DNA of 64,000 nucleotides from Paludibacteraceae bacterium (GCA_017551675.1 JAFZLC010000009.1:35120-99119), one strand, 5' to 3'; shown: positions 8,381 to 17,161, counted from the stretch's first letter. Numbers and translations: made by a program. The notes: a model not told the origin generated them from the letters alone.

Positions 8381-8450
8381 GCCCCCATAAAACGACGTGG
8401 GGATATCAATTGACTGTAGACATCTGTATCCCCAGCGCTTTTTATGCCTG
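8381..8450 (+). terminator. Hairpins after the HigA-like gene
   Basis: TGGGGATA near 8400 pairs with TATCCCCA near 8430, and a short T run (GCGCTTTTTATG) follows on the plus strand. This is a plausible terminator, though the loop is long. The remaining bases to 8528 show no coding signal. Confidence 0.5.
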
Positions 8451-8528
8451 CTAAAAAGGTTTATTTTCTTTAGCAATTGGTTCTAAAAATAAGCGGTATT
8501 ATATATGAAGAGATGTACAACTTAGCCT

Positions 8529-11500
8529 TTATCCTTCCAGAAAATCTTGTACACAATCAAACATATCTGCATCTAACCGCATATCATCTCGATAGTGTAT
8601 AATAAAGTTAATCTTCGTTTTAAACAAGGTATTGTTTACCGAGTAGAGATAGTCGTTCAGTGCAATCAGTTCTTTGATTAACCAGTCATGCTTCCGCATC
8701 ATCCAGCTACAGAGTATAGTACAATTTTTTTCCGAACAGTCATCAGAACCTGTGATTCTAATCCGAAGGCAATCCTCCTGCTTTTCGTTTTTCAATTTAC
8801 ATCCTTTGCATCTCTTTGCTTTTTTTGCTACCGTCAATTGTTTCACATTTAAGTATAGCTCTATATTTATTTCTTCAGTAATTGGCTTGTCACCCATTCC
8901 TGCTTTTTCATCGGTGGTATAATCTGTTTTTAGTACTATTTTATCCGTCACCAAATGTGATATCCAATGAAACTTTGATGTGGCTGACAAATTTCTCAAA
9001 TTTTGTCTCAACAAATGATAGTTTACTCTATCATTTGCCACATCAAGTAAGTCTGCCAATCTGATGAGAATCATCAAGTATTTCAAACTTATTGTGTCAT
9101 CTTGAGCCCTTGACTTGAGCCCATAAACATCCATTACATCATATCCATGGCTCTCTGATACTTTAGCTACAAAAGACAACAAGGTCGGCTCTAAATAGTT
9201 TAATAAAGAATTGGATCGTTCACGAATAAACTTGGCACTATCCTTGGCATGGTTATCTCTAACCAAAGCCTCGAAATATCCATACACCTCATTGAACACC
9301 TTGATTAAGAAATTGCCAGCATCTTTATAACGAGAGTCCTTTTTACCAGTATAGTCTATCTCATCAAATTTTCCGACCTCTTTTTCCATTTGGAGCATTA
9401 AGTCCGCAATCAAAGTCATATTCTTTCCACTTTCAGAACTTAACCTACCCAAATCCGGATGAATGACCATGCTGATGTCGTGCAAATAGCACGCTAGAAA
9501 AAGAATATAATAATCTACATTCTTTAATGCAAAATAGTCAATTCTATTCGTTAATTCCAATGATTTTGTGATAAGTGTAACAGCGTGCTCTTCATTATGC
9601 AGCGTGTAGGAGTTTAGAAATTTAGAACCATTGTACCACAATCCTTTCGTAAGTCGATGAGTCACAATCAACGAATCCACCCATTCTGGATTACGAACAT
9701 TCCTGATGAATAGATTCAGTACTTCAAGCACTCCAATATCAATCCCCATTTGGTTGGAAATGTCTTTTTCATTTATATGCTCTACAAACTCTTCAAATTG
9801 CTCCAAATCAAAGTTTTTATTCCTCAAATAGGCTAATATTCTAAGTTCTATGTACTTAAATCGTCTGGCATTCTTTTTTGATAAAGACAATGAATCCGAA
9901 GGAATGACATCTATGATTTCTGAAAAAAACACATTCAATATCTTACGCTGATATTCAGCAGAGGCTTTCATCACAAATTGTGTAAAATGCGCCTCTGCAA
10001 AACCTTGATTCCGCATTTTGCCTATGCAGTCCTTAGTATCTTTGTCCTCCGATTTTTCAATAGACAGAAATTCCCGCAACTTGCCTAATTGCTTGTCTGT
10101 CTCCATACATTTTAGGCTCTTAAAGTTCTCTCTGGCCCATCTTATTAGAGATACATAAGAATCCTGGGACATCGATTTAATTATACAAGATGTCTCCACA
10201 TCCTTAGCATAGAACAGAGAATCCTGTATTCCTTGTACATTTACATTACAATTATGTAGTAACTGTTTTTCAAACTCAATTATCTTCTGCTTGAAATCTT
10301 CAGCCTCTTTCTTTCTAAGATTTTGGATAATAAGACGATATTCTGTCTTAAAAATATCCTCTTCATACTGCTCGAAGAATTTTTCAGGATCATTAGCTTT
10401 CTCTAAGAAACGTTCACAGAAATCGTCCATATTTGGATTACCTTCTTCTCTGATTTTCAATAGTCGATTGCGATAAAGGAAGTATTTCTTAACCCTTCGC
10501 AAGAGTTTAAGTTTTGAAGCGAGCACCTCACCGTTCTTTTCTTCTTTCGCTGCGTCATTCTGTTTATCGACAAGTTTGCCAATCTCACGAGAAATAACTT
10601 TGTCTAGAGCTTCCAATTTAACTAGAGACACATGATCGTCTATTTCATCTAAATTATACGACAGATCCGAGTTCATGTATGTTTCTCTAGTTATATTTGC
10701 TATTGGTCCATATTGGTTATCTGCATCATCTATATGAGTAAAGGTACTTTTACCTTTTTCGTGGAATTTAATCGTATAATCTAATTTAGATTGAAAAGCA
10801 AGGCTGTCTTCATTGACAAAATTAGGGAGTGTATTATTGGCCTTTTTTGCTTTCTTGCATTTCTCTTTTAAGCTATCATTAAGTGCATCGATTCTATTCT
10901 TAAACTTGTCCTCATCCAGTTTAGACTGGATATATATGACAGAGTCATCAACATAGAAATATGCATCTCCTTTAAAGGTATTATCCTGCATCAAAAGACG
11001 TTTAATCTCTATCATGCAAAGGTTGCCAAAGAAGTAAGATTGAGGCAACCCCTGTGGTATTCCATAATTCATGTATTGATTCGTGCCAGATAAGTCAGTT
11101 CCTTCTGGATAATAATACTCTTTCCAAGGCTTAATGTTTTTGGAGGACATGTTGAAATACAACAATTTGACCACAGCACAGCAAAGTCCATTCTTATCGG
11201 TGTCGTATGTTTTCGATAGTTTACTGATGATGTAGTCATACATCATTTTAGGAGAAATAGACGGAAAAAAATTTTTGATATCCAAACTTACTTCAGTCTT
11301 GTAGTTATGGTTCTTTTGGTATGTCCTACAATGTTCAATAATCTCATCGGTATACTCTTTGTATTTTGTCTGCCACTTGTGAAATAAATACTGAACATTC
11401 GTACAAGGAATATTTCCATAGAAATTGTGGGGCAGCAATTTAGACAAGTCTGATAGTTTTCTAACCCCTTTATCTAAGTCGTCATCAAACATTAAACAGT

Positions 11501-11879
11501 TCAAGATACTTACCATACAAATCAAATCTATCAGTCTTGCCGTGTGTATCGGGCGAAAGCCCAATTTATCATTTTCGTATTTCTTGATTTTGAAATATAC
11601 TGTTATATCAAACAAGTTTTCCTTGTCTGACATTACCCATTCCAACCGTTGGTGGCAACATTTTATAACCTTAGAAATCAAGTCTATATTATGCTTATCA
11701 GCGAGTGCATAATATAATTCGAGGTCATTGACTGCAATTGTTTCCTCCACATTGCCTTCATTATGGAGACATACAGGTTCCGCTGTGTCCAACAAACCTT
11801 TGTCGAACACATACGATTCCATGCAGAATATCGAATTGAAGATATTCCGTTCGTCTAATATCTTATCAAACAATTTCAT
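8529..11879 (-). CDS. Reverse transcriptase fused to a C-terminal HD phosphohydrolase domain
   Basis: The 1,116-residue protein has a reverse transcriptase core at ~100-350: motif A SLDIKNFFPSI (Asp200), motif B GIPQGLPQS (273-281) and motif C FYVDDS (Asp311-Asp312). A helical and coiled-coil middle (~400-700) follows. An HD domain then shows every expected metal ligand: HNEEH (His761), LHDIS (His800-Asp801), DNHAKDSA (His877), a His at 911 and RLADLLD (Asp943). A Cys cluster (CKGCKL and two later CxxC-like pairs, ~1024-1057) ends the chain. RTs of this kind resemble the defence-associated UG/Abi groups rather than retrons or group II introns, but I cannot assign a group. The start overlaps the upstream 235-aa gene by 14 bases, suggesting coupled translation and a shared function. 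Confidence 0.85.
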   Translation of the reverse strand: MKLFDKILDERNIFNSIFCMESYVFDKGLLDTAEPVCLHNEGNVEETIAVNDLELYYALADKHNIDLISKVIKCCHQRLEWVMSDKENLFDITVYFKIKKYENDKLGFRPIHTARLIDLICMVSILNCLMFDDDLDKGVRKLSDLSKLLPHNFYGNIPCTNVQYLFHKWQTKYKEYTDEIIEHCRTYQKNHNYKTEVSLDIKNFFPSISPKMMYDYIISKLSKTYDTDKNGLCCAVVKLLYFNMSSKNIKPWKEYYYPEGTDLSGTNQYMNYGIPQGLPQSYFFGNLCMIEIKRLLMQDNTFKGDAYFYVDDSVIYIQSKLDEDKFKNRIDALNDSLKEKCKKAKKANNTLPNFVNEDSLAFQSKLDYTIKFHEKGKSTFTHIDDADNQYGPIANITRETYMNSDLSYNLDEIDDHVSLVKLEALDKVISREIGKLVDKQNDAAKEEKNGEVLASKLKLLRRVKKYFLYRNRLLKIREEGNPNMDDFCERFLEKANDPEKFFEQYEEDIFKTEYRLIIQNLRKKEAEDFKQKIIEFEKQLLHNCNVNVQGIQDSLFYAKDVETSCIIKSMSQDSYVSLIRWARENFKSLKCMETDKQLGKLREFLSIEKSEDKDTKDCIGKMRNQGFAEAHFTQFVMKASAEYQRKILNVFFSEIIDVIPSDSLSLSKKNARRFKYIELRILAYLRNKNFDLEQFEEFVEHINEKDISNQMGIDIGVLEVLNLFIRNVRNPEWVDSLIVTHRLTKGLWYNGSKFLNSYTLHNEEHAVTLITKSLELTNRIDYFALKNVDYYILFLACYLHDISMVIHPDLGRLSSESGKNMTLIADLMLQMEKEVGKFDEIDYTGKKDSRYKDAGNFLIKVFNEVYGYFEALVRDNHAKDSAKFIRERSNSLLNYLEPTLLSFVAKVSESHGYDVMDVYGLKSRAQDDTISLKYLMILIRLADLLDVANDRVNYHLLRQNLRNLSATSKFHWISHLVTDKIVLKTDYTTDEKAGMGDKPITEEINIELYLNVKQLTVAKKAKRCKGCKLKNEKQEDCLRIRITGSDDCSEKNCTILCSWMMRKHDWLIKELIALNDYLYSVNNTLFKTKINFIIHYRDDMRLDADMFDCVQDFLEG

Positions 11880-12573
11880 TTTCTGTGATTTTCTTAGTTT
11901 GTTTATTTAACATATCAAAAACAGAATCTATAAGCCTCACCATATCAGAGGGTTCTTTCCTACTGCAAGCCTTTAACAAAGTATCCTTGACTTTTACAAT
12001 GATAATATAATCGCTCTTCGCTTTTGCTAAACGATTAAAGTTTTCCCAAAGCAAACGAGCTTTAACAAATGGTTCCTCGCAAGTAAGTTCTACATCTAAA
12101 ATGTCATGAAATAATACATGAATGTTTTTTTCTGGCCATAGTTTACCAGATAGCAAATTAATGTCAACAAGTACGTTATTAAAAAAGCGAATAGAATTAA
12201 CAAGAAAATCTATATAGTTAGTTCTGCATTTCCTCATGTAATTCCACGAATAGTCAAACTGTGGATTTTGAGAAACAAAAAATAAGTAACCCGACAATTG
12301 TTCGTCGCCATCCACTTTTGTTTCAATAGCATTTCTTAACAGTTCGTTATCTTTATAGTTTTCTGTTTCGTATGATTCTGCCAAATAAGACAGCATTTGA
12401 ACCACAATTAACTTCGATTGGTACTCACGCAGATATTTGTCGCCAGTCTCAAGCTTTTCATTGTCCTCTGTCGGCGCTGTTAGTATGTCATTACGCAGCA
12501 TGTCAAAGGAATAACTCATCTTTTCTATATCAGTCTTTTTATTATTCTCATCCATAATATAGAAATACTTCAT
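11866..12573 (-). CDS. Unknown 235-aa protein, coupled to the RT-HD gene
   Basis: I recognise no family. The product is soluble, without signal peptide or membrane segment, and mostly helical with many acidic and aromatic residues (YLREYQSKLIVVQMLSYLAE, FFNNVLVDINLLSG). An alternative start at 12555 (MDENNKKTDIEKM) is equally possible. Its 3' end overlaps the RT-HD gene by 14 bases, so the two are almost surely translated from one mRNA. It may be an accessory or regulatory subunit of the RT-HD protein. A GC-rich imperfect hairpin (CACCTTC/GAAGGTG) without a T tract separates it from the small membrane protein upstream. Confidence 0.7.
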   Translation of the reverse strand: MKYFYIMDENNKKTDIEKMSYSFDMLRNDILTAPTEDNEKLETGDKYLREYQSKLIVVQMLSYLAESYETENYKDNELLRNAIETKVDGDEQLSGYLFFVSQNPQFDYSWNYMRKCRTNYIDFLVNSIRFFNNVLVDINLLSGKLWPEKNIHVLFHDILDVELTCEEPFVKARLLWENFNRLAKAKSDYIIIVKVKDTLLKACSRKEPSDMVRLIDSVFDMLNKQTKKITENEIV

Positions 12574-12679
12574 TTATTAAATCAGTTACTGTTAATTCTC
12601 ACCTTCCCCTAAGGAAGAGAAGGTGGAAACGGACGGAAAATGTAAACCACCCCCCTTCCTACATTCTTTTTTCTTATTA

Positions 12680-12946
12680 TTAATCAGAGTGTCTAGGCTC
12701 ATAGTATTCATAATCACTATCATAATCATTATATTTTGAATCACTACACATCTTTAAATTAATGATAACATATACTATTAAGCCACCTACTAAAAAAATT
12801 TTAAAAAGGCTATTAATGCAGCCATCATTACTAGTATCTCTCTGAACGCCAGTCTCTTTAGCCTTTTTGGACTCATTGTCCAAATGGTTAAAAAGCAAGA
12901 GCAATCCACCAAAGCAAATGATTCCTATTATATACACATATATCAT
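12680..12946 (-). CDS. Small two-pass membrane protein, 88 aa
   Basis: Two hydrophobic segments are visible (MIYVYIIGIICFGGLLLLF at the start and IFLVGGLIVYVIINLKM at ~52-68), joined by a charged loop. The tail is rich in Asp and Tyr (SDYEYYEPRHSD). It lies between hxsA and the 235-aa gene on the same strand and is probably in the same transcript. I know no homologue. It could assist export of the modified HxsA peptide or anchor the system at the membrane, but that is inference from position. Confidence 0.6.
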   Translation of the reverse strand: MIYVYIIGIICFGGLLLLFNHLDNESKKAKETGVQRDTSNDGCINSLFKIFLVGGLIVYVIINLKMCSDSKYNDYDSDYEYYEPRHSD

Positions 12947-13034
12947 ACTTTATTATATTAATTATTATTTAGATGAAGTGGAAGGTTGTCTCATATGATG
13001 ACAACAACCTTCCCAAAAGCAACTCTATCACTTA

Positions 13035-13286
13035 TTAGTAACTACTAGAATAGTGCGAAGAGTGAGAACGATGTGAGCTGTGTGATTGGTGAGATCTATG
13101 TGAATAATGAGCATTCACATCATTTCCCGTATTCACAGGCTGCTCCAAAATCAATAACTGCTCTTGGTCAGAAACTGATACTTCGCTGTTGTTTGTAACC
13201 TTTGCAATTACATCCTTGCTTAGATTAGAAGCATACGAAGCCCCTGTGAGAAGAGCAGAAATCAACAGAAATAACACTTTCTTCAT
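13035..13286 (-). CDS. hxsA: His-Xaa-Ser repeat peptide HxsA-like precursor
   Basis: The 83-residue product has a signal peptide (MKKVLFLLISALLTGASYAS), a ~40-residue spacer and a C-terminal tail of His-Xaa-Ser triplets (HRSHQSHSSHRSHSSH). This architecture defines the HxsA substrates of the His-Xaa-Ser systems, in which paired radical SAM enzymes are believed to modify the repeat region. It lies 41 bases downstream of hxsC. The start is fixed by an unusually good Shine-Dalgarno site. The nature of the modification and the fate of the exported peptide are not known to me. Confidence 0.85.
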   Translation of the reverse strand: MKKVLFLLISALLTGASYASNLSKDVIAKVTNNSEVSVSDQEQLLILEQPVNTGNDVNAHYSHRSHQSHSSHRSHSSHYSSSY

Positions 13287-13290
13287 TGAA

Positions 13291-13297
13291 CCTCCTT
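13291..13297 (-). promoter_or_regulatory. Strong Shine-Dalgarno site of hxsA
   Basis: On the minus strand AAGGAGGTTCAATG places a full AGGAGG four bases before the hxsA start. Most genes here have no such site, so hxsA is probably translated much more than its neighbours, as expected for a peptide substrate. Confidence 0.7.
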
Positions 13298-13327
13298 TTT
13301 AATGTTAAACAATAAATGAACTATCAC

Positions 13328-14473
13328 TTAAACACAGGGTGAACCTGTGATATCTTCTGTTTGTGGATTAATGTATATACTATGATGCTCTTGGTTTGAA
13401 GCAAATAGTCCTCCACATTTTTCACGAAGTTTACATGCTTCGCATTCTGGCAGATATGTGTCTTTCCAATCTGAAATAGAGCAGATGGCAAAACGCCTGA
13501 TTTCAGAAGGCAATACACATAACTGAGCGTTGTATATTTGCGTGCAAATGCCCCGATTTGCCAGTGAAAGAACAGCTTGTTTTAATTCATCGTTATAATC
13601 GTGTGGGTCTATCCACAATTCCTCATAGTTTGTATTTGCATTGCCTGTTGTTTCCATTTGCATAAAGGCAACTTGACTTACAAATGGGAAATTATGATAG
13701 ATGAAATCTGATAATTGTGGCAACCGTTTATAGGTTAGTTTGTGCATTACGATTCGTAGCCCAATACGTTGATGGAACAATGCTAAATTATACAGACCTT
13801 GAACGGTTTTATAGAAGGTATTAGCCCCCACAATGTGATTGTGTTCATCTGCTATGTCCGAGAATATTGGTACATCAATTTGTAAATCATGATGCCCACA
13901 TTGTGCAAGTTTTAGGGCGTATGATTTATCCGCAAATTTCACTCCATTGGTCAACAAACTTATTCCCGCCTTAGGTTGAAACTTTTGAATCTGCCGTATT
14001 AACTCAAATAGTTTATCTCCTAACAAGGTGGGTTCTCCCCCTGTTATTCCAATCTCTTTTGTATGTTTGTCAATCAGTGAAATAAGTTTCAGATTGAAAG
14101 CTGTTTTGTCTTTTTCTGTGGGTACTGGTGGTTGTGGACACATAATGCAATGGTGATTACATCGTCCTGTGGCAAATATAGCATTATGCGATGATTTGAT
14201 CTCATAGACGAAAACTATTTCACCTTTCTCGTTTATCAAAACCACATCACCCTCGTTAAACTCATCAAGTCTTTTCACATTACTTACACATGGTCTTCTC
14301 TCACTAACAGAATTACTATTGGTTATGAGTGCAGAATATCCCCATGGCACATGTGTTGCATCTTTTTTTACGAGAATGGCATCTTTGCGGTTAAGAATAT
14401 TCTTACCATTTAGTGTGATTCGTCCAAGAATGTCAGTTTTAATATTGATTGGAGTTCCATTTATCTGTTTCAT
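13328..14473 (-). CDS. hxsC: Radical SAM maturase HxsC of the His-Xaa-Ser system
   Basis: This 381-residue radical SAM enzyme carries the cluster motif CNHHCIMC (Cys105, Cys109, Cys112), followed by the SAM-binding ITGGEPTLLG segment. The N-terminal ~100 residues, before the motif, are family-specific. Near the C-terminus CEACKLREKCGG suggests an auxiliary Fe-S site. HxsC is one of two paired radical SAM proteins believed to modify the HxsA repeat peptide. It starts 7 bases after hxsB and is followed by hxsA after 41 bases. The product is cytosolic, so modification would precede export of HxsA. Confidence 0.85.
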   Translation of the reverse strand: MKQINGTPINIKTDILGRITLNGKNILNRKDAILVKKDATHVPWGYSALITNSNSVSERRPCVSNVKRLDEFNEGDVVLINEKGEIVFVYEIKSSHNAIFATGRCNHHCIMCPQPPVPTEKDKTAFNLKLISLIDKHTKEIGITGGEPTLLGDKLFELIRQIQKFQPKAGISLLTNGVKFADKSYALKLAQCGHHDLQIDVPIFSDIADEHNHIVGANTFYKTVQGLYNLALFHQRIGLRIVMHKLTYKRLPQLSDFIYHNFPFVSQVAFMQMETTGNANTNYEELWIDPHDYNDELKQAVLSLANRGICTQIYNAQLCVLPSEIRRFAICSISDWKDTYLPECEACKLREKCGGLFASNQEHHSIYINPQTEDITGSPCV

Positions 14474-14480
14474 ATTGTTA

Positions 14481-15902
14481 TCAGTTTATCCAAGACCAAA
14501 ATATTCTGTTTATCTCGGGGTCATGTTTATTCAACAATTCAAATAGGTGGTGAATGATTGCAGTATTTTTCTTGCACATGTCACTCGTTGGTCTATGACC
14601 TATTACATCTCCCTGTTCAGAGTAGTTGCGTACAGGATCTGCTCCGCAATAAGGTTGAAACACACATTCCGAACACATTGGCAAACACTCTGTACATGCA
14701 TTTTCAATGACATAATGCAGTTTCTCGCCATTGAACATTGATTGATAGTCATCCTCATTAACATTACCCAACCTAAAATAGTAGTCTTTGAATCTTGCAA
14801 GCATACGTCCTTCATCAGCTACATAAACGTTACCGTCCCAATCATATATTGCTCCAGCTATGCCTACACCTGCGGGAGACTGCAAGTCTACAAATCCTGT
14901 GGCAAATGGTGTAAGAATTCGTCTTAAAAGCAGAGCCGCATAACCTTCTATGAAGAAAATACCTTTCTTGTTTAATTCTATGATATAGTCCAGTCCCTCT
15001 TTAAAACTTTCTATGAAATCTTCAACAGGGTATGCTATCTTGTCTTTGTACTGTTTTGCAAAACCGTATGGGTTCAGTGAGCGGAGAAAAATGTTGTTAA
15101 AGCCCATTCGAACATATTCGTCTATTATATCTTTAAAATGCCCGATGCTATATTTCGAGGTGGTCATTAGAGCAGATACACTATCGCTCCCGTAAATCTC
15201 ACGAATCATCTTGATGTTTTCCTCGAACTTTTCATGTGTTTGATTGTTGCCTTGTAATGGACGGTTTATATTGTGCAGTTCCTTGGGGCCATCAAGAGAG
15301 GTTGAGATGTCACATTTGTGCTTTTTTAGATATTTTACCATGTTAGGAGTCAACAATGTTATGTTGGTGCAGATTACAAACCCAAGGTCTTTCTTCTTAA
15401 ATAGATTTTGCCATTCTGCTTCCTCTATGATATATTTTACCATATCGAAATATGTTGAAGGGTCACCTCCTTGGAATTCAACTTTAATGCAAGGAGAAGG
15501 GGACTGGAAGATGGTCTTCACCACATTCTTTGCTGTTTGTTTCGTCATGTCAGCTTCATGGTCGTCCATGTTCTTTCGTGCCACTTGACAATATATACAA
15601 CTGGAATTGCATCGTAAGGTTGGGACAACCATGTGAAGACTAGTAAAATCGCGGAGGATGCTTTTCTTCGTCCTGAACTTTGTGGCAAGCATGTTTACGA
15701 CATCCTTTACATTGTCTACAGTGGCAATTTGTTTTGATGCTATATCTTTGAACACTTTAGACTTTGTGTCAAGTTCATTGTTAACAAATTTTTCAAAATC
15801 TTCATCACACAGAAAGATATATTCACCAACATCATTAGTCAGCAAATACTCTGATTCGTTGAATCGACTGAAACGAAAGGGTAAGATCTGATATTTGTTC
15901 AT
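14481..15902 (-). CDS. hxsB: Radical SAM/SPASM maturase HxsB of the His-Xaa-Ser system
   Basis: The 473-residue product has the radical SAM motif CNSSCIYC (Cys98, Cys102, Cys105), EFQGGDPSTYFD as the second core strand, and a SPASM-type cysteine-rich end (CTECLPMCSECVFQPYC, then a late Cys in SDMCKKN) for auxiliary clusters. The N-terminal part (ILPFRFSRFNESEYLLTNDV) is characteristic of HxsB. It overlaps hxsD by four bases (ATGA), the usual sign of coupled translation. Together with HxsC it is predicted to install a modification on the His-Xaa-Ser tail of HxsA; the chemistry is unknown to me. Confidence 0.88.
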   Translation of the reverse strand: MNKYQILPFRFSRFNESEYLLTNDVGEYIFLCDEDFEKFVNNELDTKSKVFKDIASKQIATVDNVKDVVNMLATKFRTKKSILRDFTSLHMVVPTLRCNSSCIYCQVARKNMDDHEADMTKQTAKNVVKTIFQSPSPCIKVEFQGGDPSTYFDMVKYIIEEAEWQNLFKKKDLGFVICTNITLLTPNMVKYLKKHKCDISTSLDGPKELHNINRPLQGNNQTHEKFEENIKMIREIYGSDSVSALMTTSKYSIGHFKDIIDEYVRMGFNNIFLRSLNPYGFAKQYKDKIAYPVEDFIESFKEGLDYIIELNKKGIFFIEGYAALLLRRILTPFATGFVDLQSPAGVGIAGAIYDWDGNVYVADEGRMLARFKDYYFRLGNVNEDDYQSMFNGEKLHYVIENACTECLPMCSECVFQPYCGADPVRNYSEQGDVIGHRPTSDMCKKNTAIIHHLFELLNKHDPEINRIFWSWIN

Positions 15903-16222
15903 TTTGACACTGGTTTAAATGCTTCTTCAACTATTAAGTCACGAATGTGACCAAATTGTTGATTCGTATTGTAACGTATTTGTTGATCAATGAGTTCATT
16001 GCAGAATTGTTTGACAATCTCTTCAGAAACGACATTATTGTTTTTGGACTCGAACACAATAATCACAGTCCCTTCTTCCATATGTTGATGTATATAGAAT
16101 CGTTCTGTAAACTTGTAGCATGCAGCAGTTATAGATTCTTTTGCGTATAAAGCAAGATCTACATTCACCTGAAATTTATTACATTCAAGACATGTGACGG
16201 GAAATTCAATTTTTCGTTGCAT
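15899..16222 (-). CDS. hxsD: His-Xaa-Ser system protein HxsD
   Basis: The 107-residue cytosolic protein has the family's closing motif HIRDLIVEEAF, plus an N-terminal region (YAKESITAACYKFTERFYI) and TVIIVFES strand typical of HxsD. HxsD proteins are small partners of the paired radical SAM enzymes and probably act as precursor-binding or scaffold factors, though this role is inferred. It is first in the operon, overlaps hxsB by four bases and starts about 45 bases below a structured RNA that ends in a terminator. Confidence 0.8.
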   Translation of the reverse strand: MQRKIEFPVTCLECNKFQVNVDLALYAKESITAACYKFTERFYIHQHMEEGTVIIVFESKNNNVVSEEIVKQFCNELIDQQIRYNTNQQFGHIRDLIVEEAFKPVSK

Positions 16223-16266
16223 ATAATTTCAATTCGTCTTGACTCCCCTAAAAGACTGTTATATAT

Positions 16267-16555
16267 AAAAAAAGAAAAACGTGGGAATCTTGTTACTCGC
16301 TCCCACGATTCGAGGCCTTCGCATTGCCCTTGCTGTAAGATTGAGCAACGCGAAGCCCACGCTTAGATATGAATGACACAGATTTTACTTGATGCGTATA
16401 ACACCAAAGAAAGTTCTGCAAATCAATGCATACCAACGTAAGCGTTCACCGTTGCGTTCTCTTTGACAGCAAATTCAAAAGTTGCGAAGTTTCGAATCGT
16501 CAAAGGAAAACGTCAGTAAACGTTTTTCTATATATGTCCGCACCCGTAGTGGGTA
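16267..16555 (-). ncRNA. Structured RNA, copy 2, upstream of the hxs operon
   Basis: This is the second copy of the RNA at 652-945. It has the same promoter block, the same internal hairpins (long stem 16345-16357 with 16314-16327) and an identical 28-base terminator hairpin (16280-16307) followed by a T-rich tract (16279-16267). Base changes relative to copy 1 mostly preserve the long stem (one arm reads GGCCTTCGCA here and GCTCTCGCA in copy 1). It ends 45 bases before hxsD, so it may be a leader that attenuates the operon. It could also be an independent RNA. Confidence 0.65.
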
Positions 16556-16560
16556 CGTCA

Positions 16561-16588
16561 CAAAGGTAAAGTATATTTTTCAATAACA
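16561..16588 (-). promoter_or_regulatory. Promoter of structured RNA copy 2
   Basis: TACCTTTG on the minus strand (16568-16561) with TTGTTATTG upstream at 16588-16580 repeats the layout found at 951-978. It is the only recognisable promoter before the hxs operon. Confidence 0.6.
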
Positions 16589-16690
16589 AGAAATTGCAAA
16601 TGATTTTTTCACAAACATGCACTCTGTTGAAAAATTAGTGTCTGATGAGGAGAAACAATGCAAGACTCTATCATTTTTGAGAAAGCTCAC

Positions 16691-17161
16691 TTACTTGTCG
16701 ATTGTCCCTTCTTGTTTTTTCAATTCCTCCCAAATTTGATTCATCGTAACGTCCGAATGTGTCTGATTGAGTATGGTCAAAATCATTCCTGACCATCGCT
16801 GAAACAGATAACATGGATCAGTTATCCCCCGCTTCTCCATCTCGGCTTTGAATGGCTCACTATAGATTGATTTAATGGTTAAATGATTACCGAGTCCCAT
16901 ATATTTAGATATCCACCCCTCCGGAGCCTCATGATCGAAAAGCGTAAACTTACAATACTTCAAAATGGGTACGACCTCCAAAAGATGATCATACTCTATA
17001 TTTCTAATGTAATTGGTGTAGTATATCTGACCATTCGCATCAATAATGCATACACCTCCTCCATCTCCGCATGCACCTCCTTTCGCACACGAAAATGCCA
17101 CAATATCAAGGTTACAATACTTTTTGTAATTTGCTTCTTCAATTTTAATAATCTGTAACAT
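16691..17161 (-). CDS. Hypothetical protein with a Gly/Cys-rich motif, 156 aa
   Basis: I recognise no family. The N-terminal part contains VAFSCAKGGACGDGGGVCII, a Gly- and Cys-rich stretch that could bind metal or a nucleotide, followed by DANGQIYYTNYI. The C-terminal part is helical (FQRWSGMILTILNQTH). There is no signal peptide or membrane segment. It lies between the hxs region and the YhcG-type nuclease gene, 87 bases after the latter, on the same strand. Immune-evasion or toxin-immunity roles are possible for such small accessory-region proteins but are not shown. Confidence 0.6.
   Translation of the reverse strand: MLQIIKIEEANYKKYCNLDIVAFSCAKGGACGDGGGVCIIDANGQIYYTNYIRNIEYDHLLEVVPILKYCKFTLFDHEAPEGWISKYMGLGNHLTIKSIYSEPFKAEMEKRGITDPCYLFQRWSGMILTILNQTHSDVTMNQIWEELKKQEGTIDK

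Noticed and set aside
8529..11879. RT as part of a group II intron
   Set aside because: No maturase or intron-RNA domains V/VI are visible, the protein is fused to an HD domain, and it overlaps another gene.
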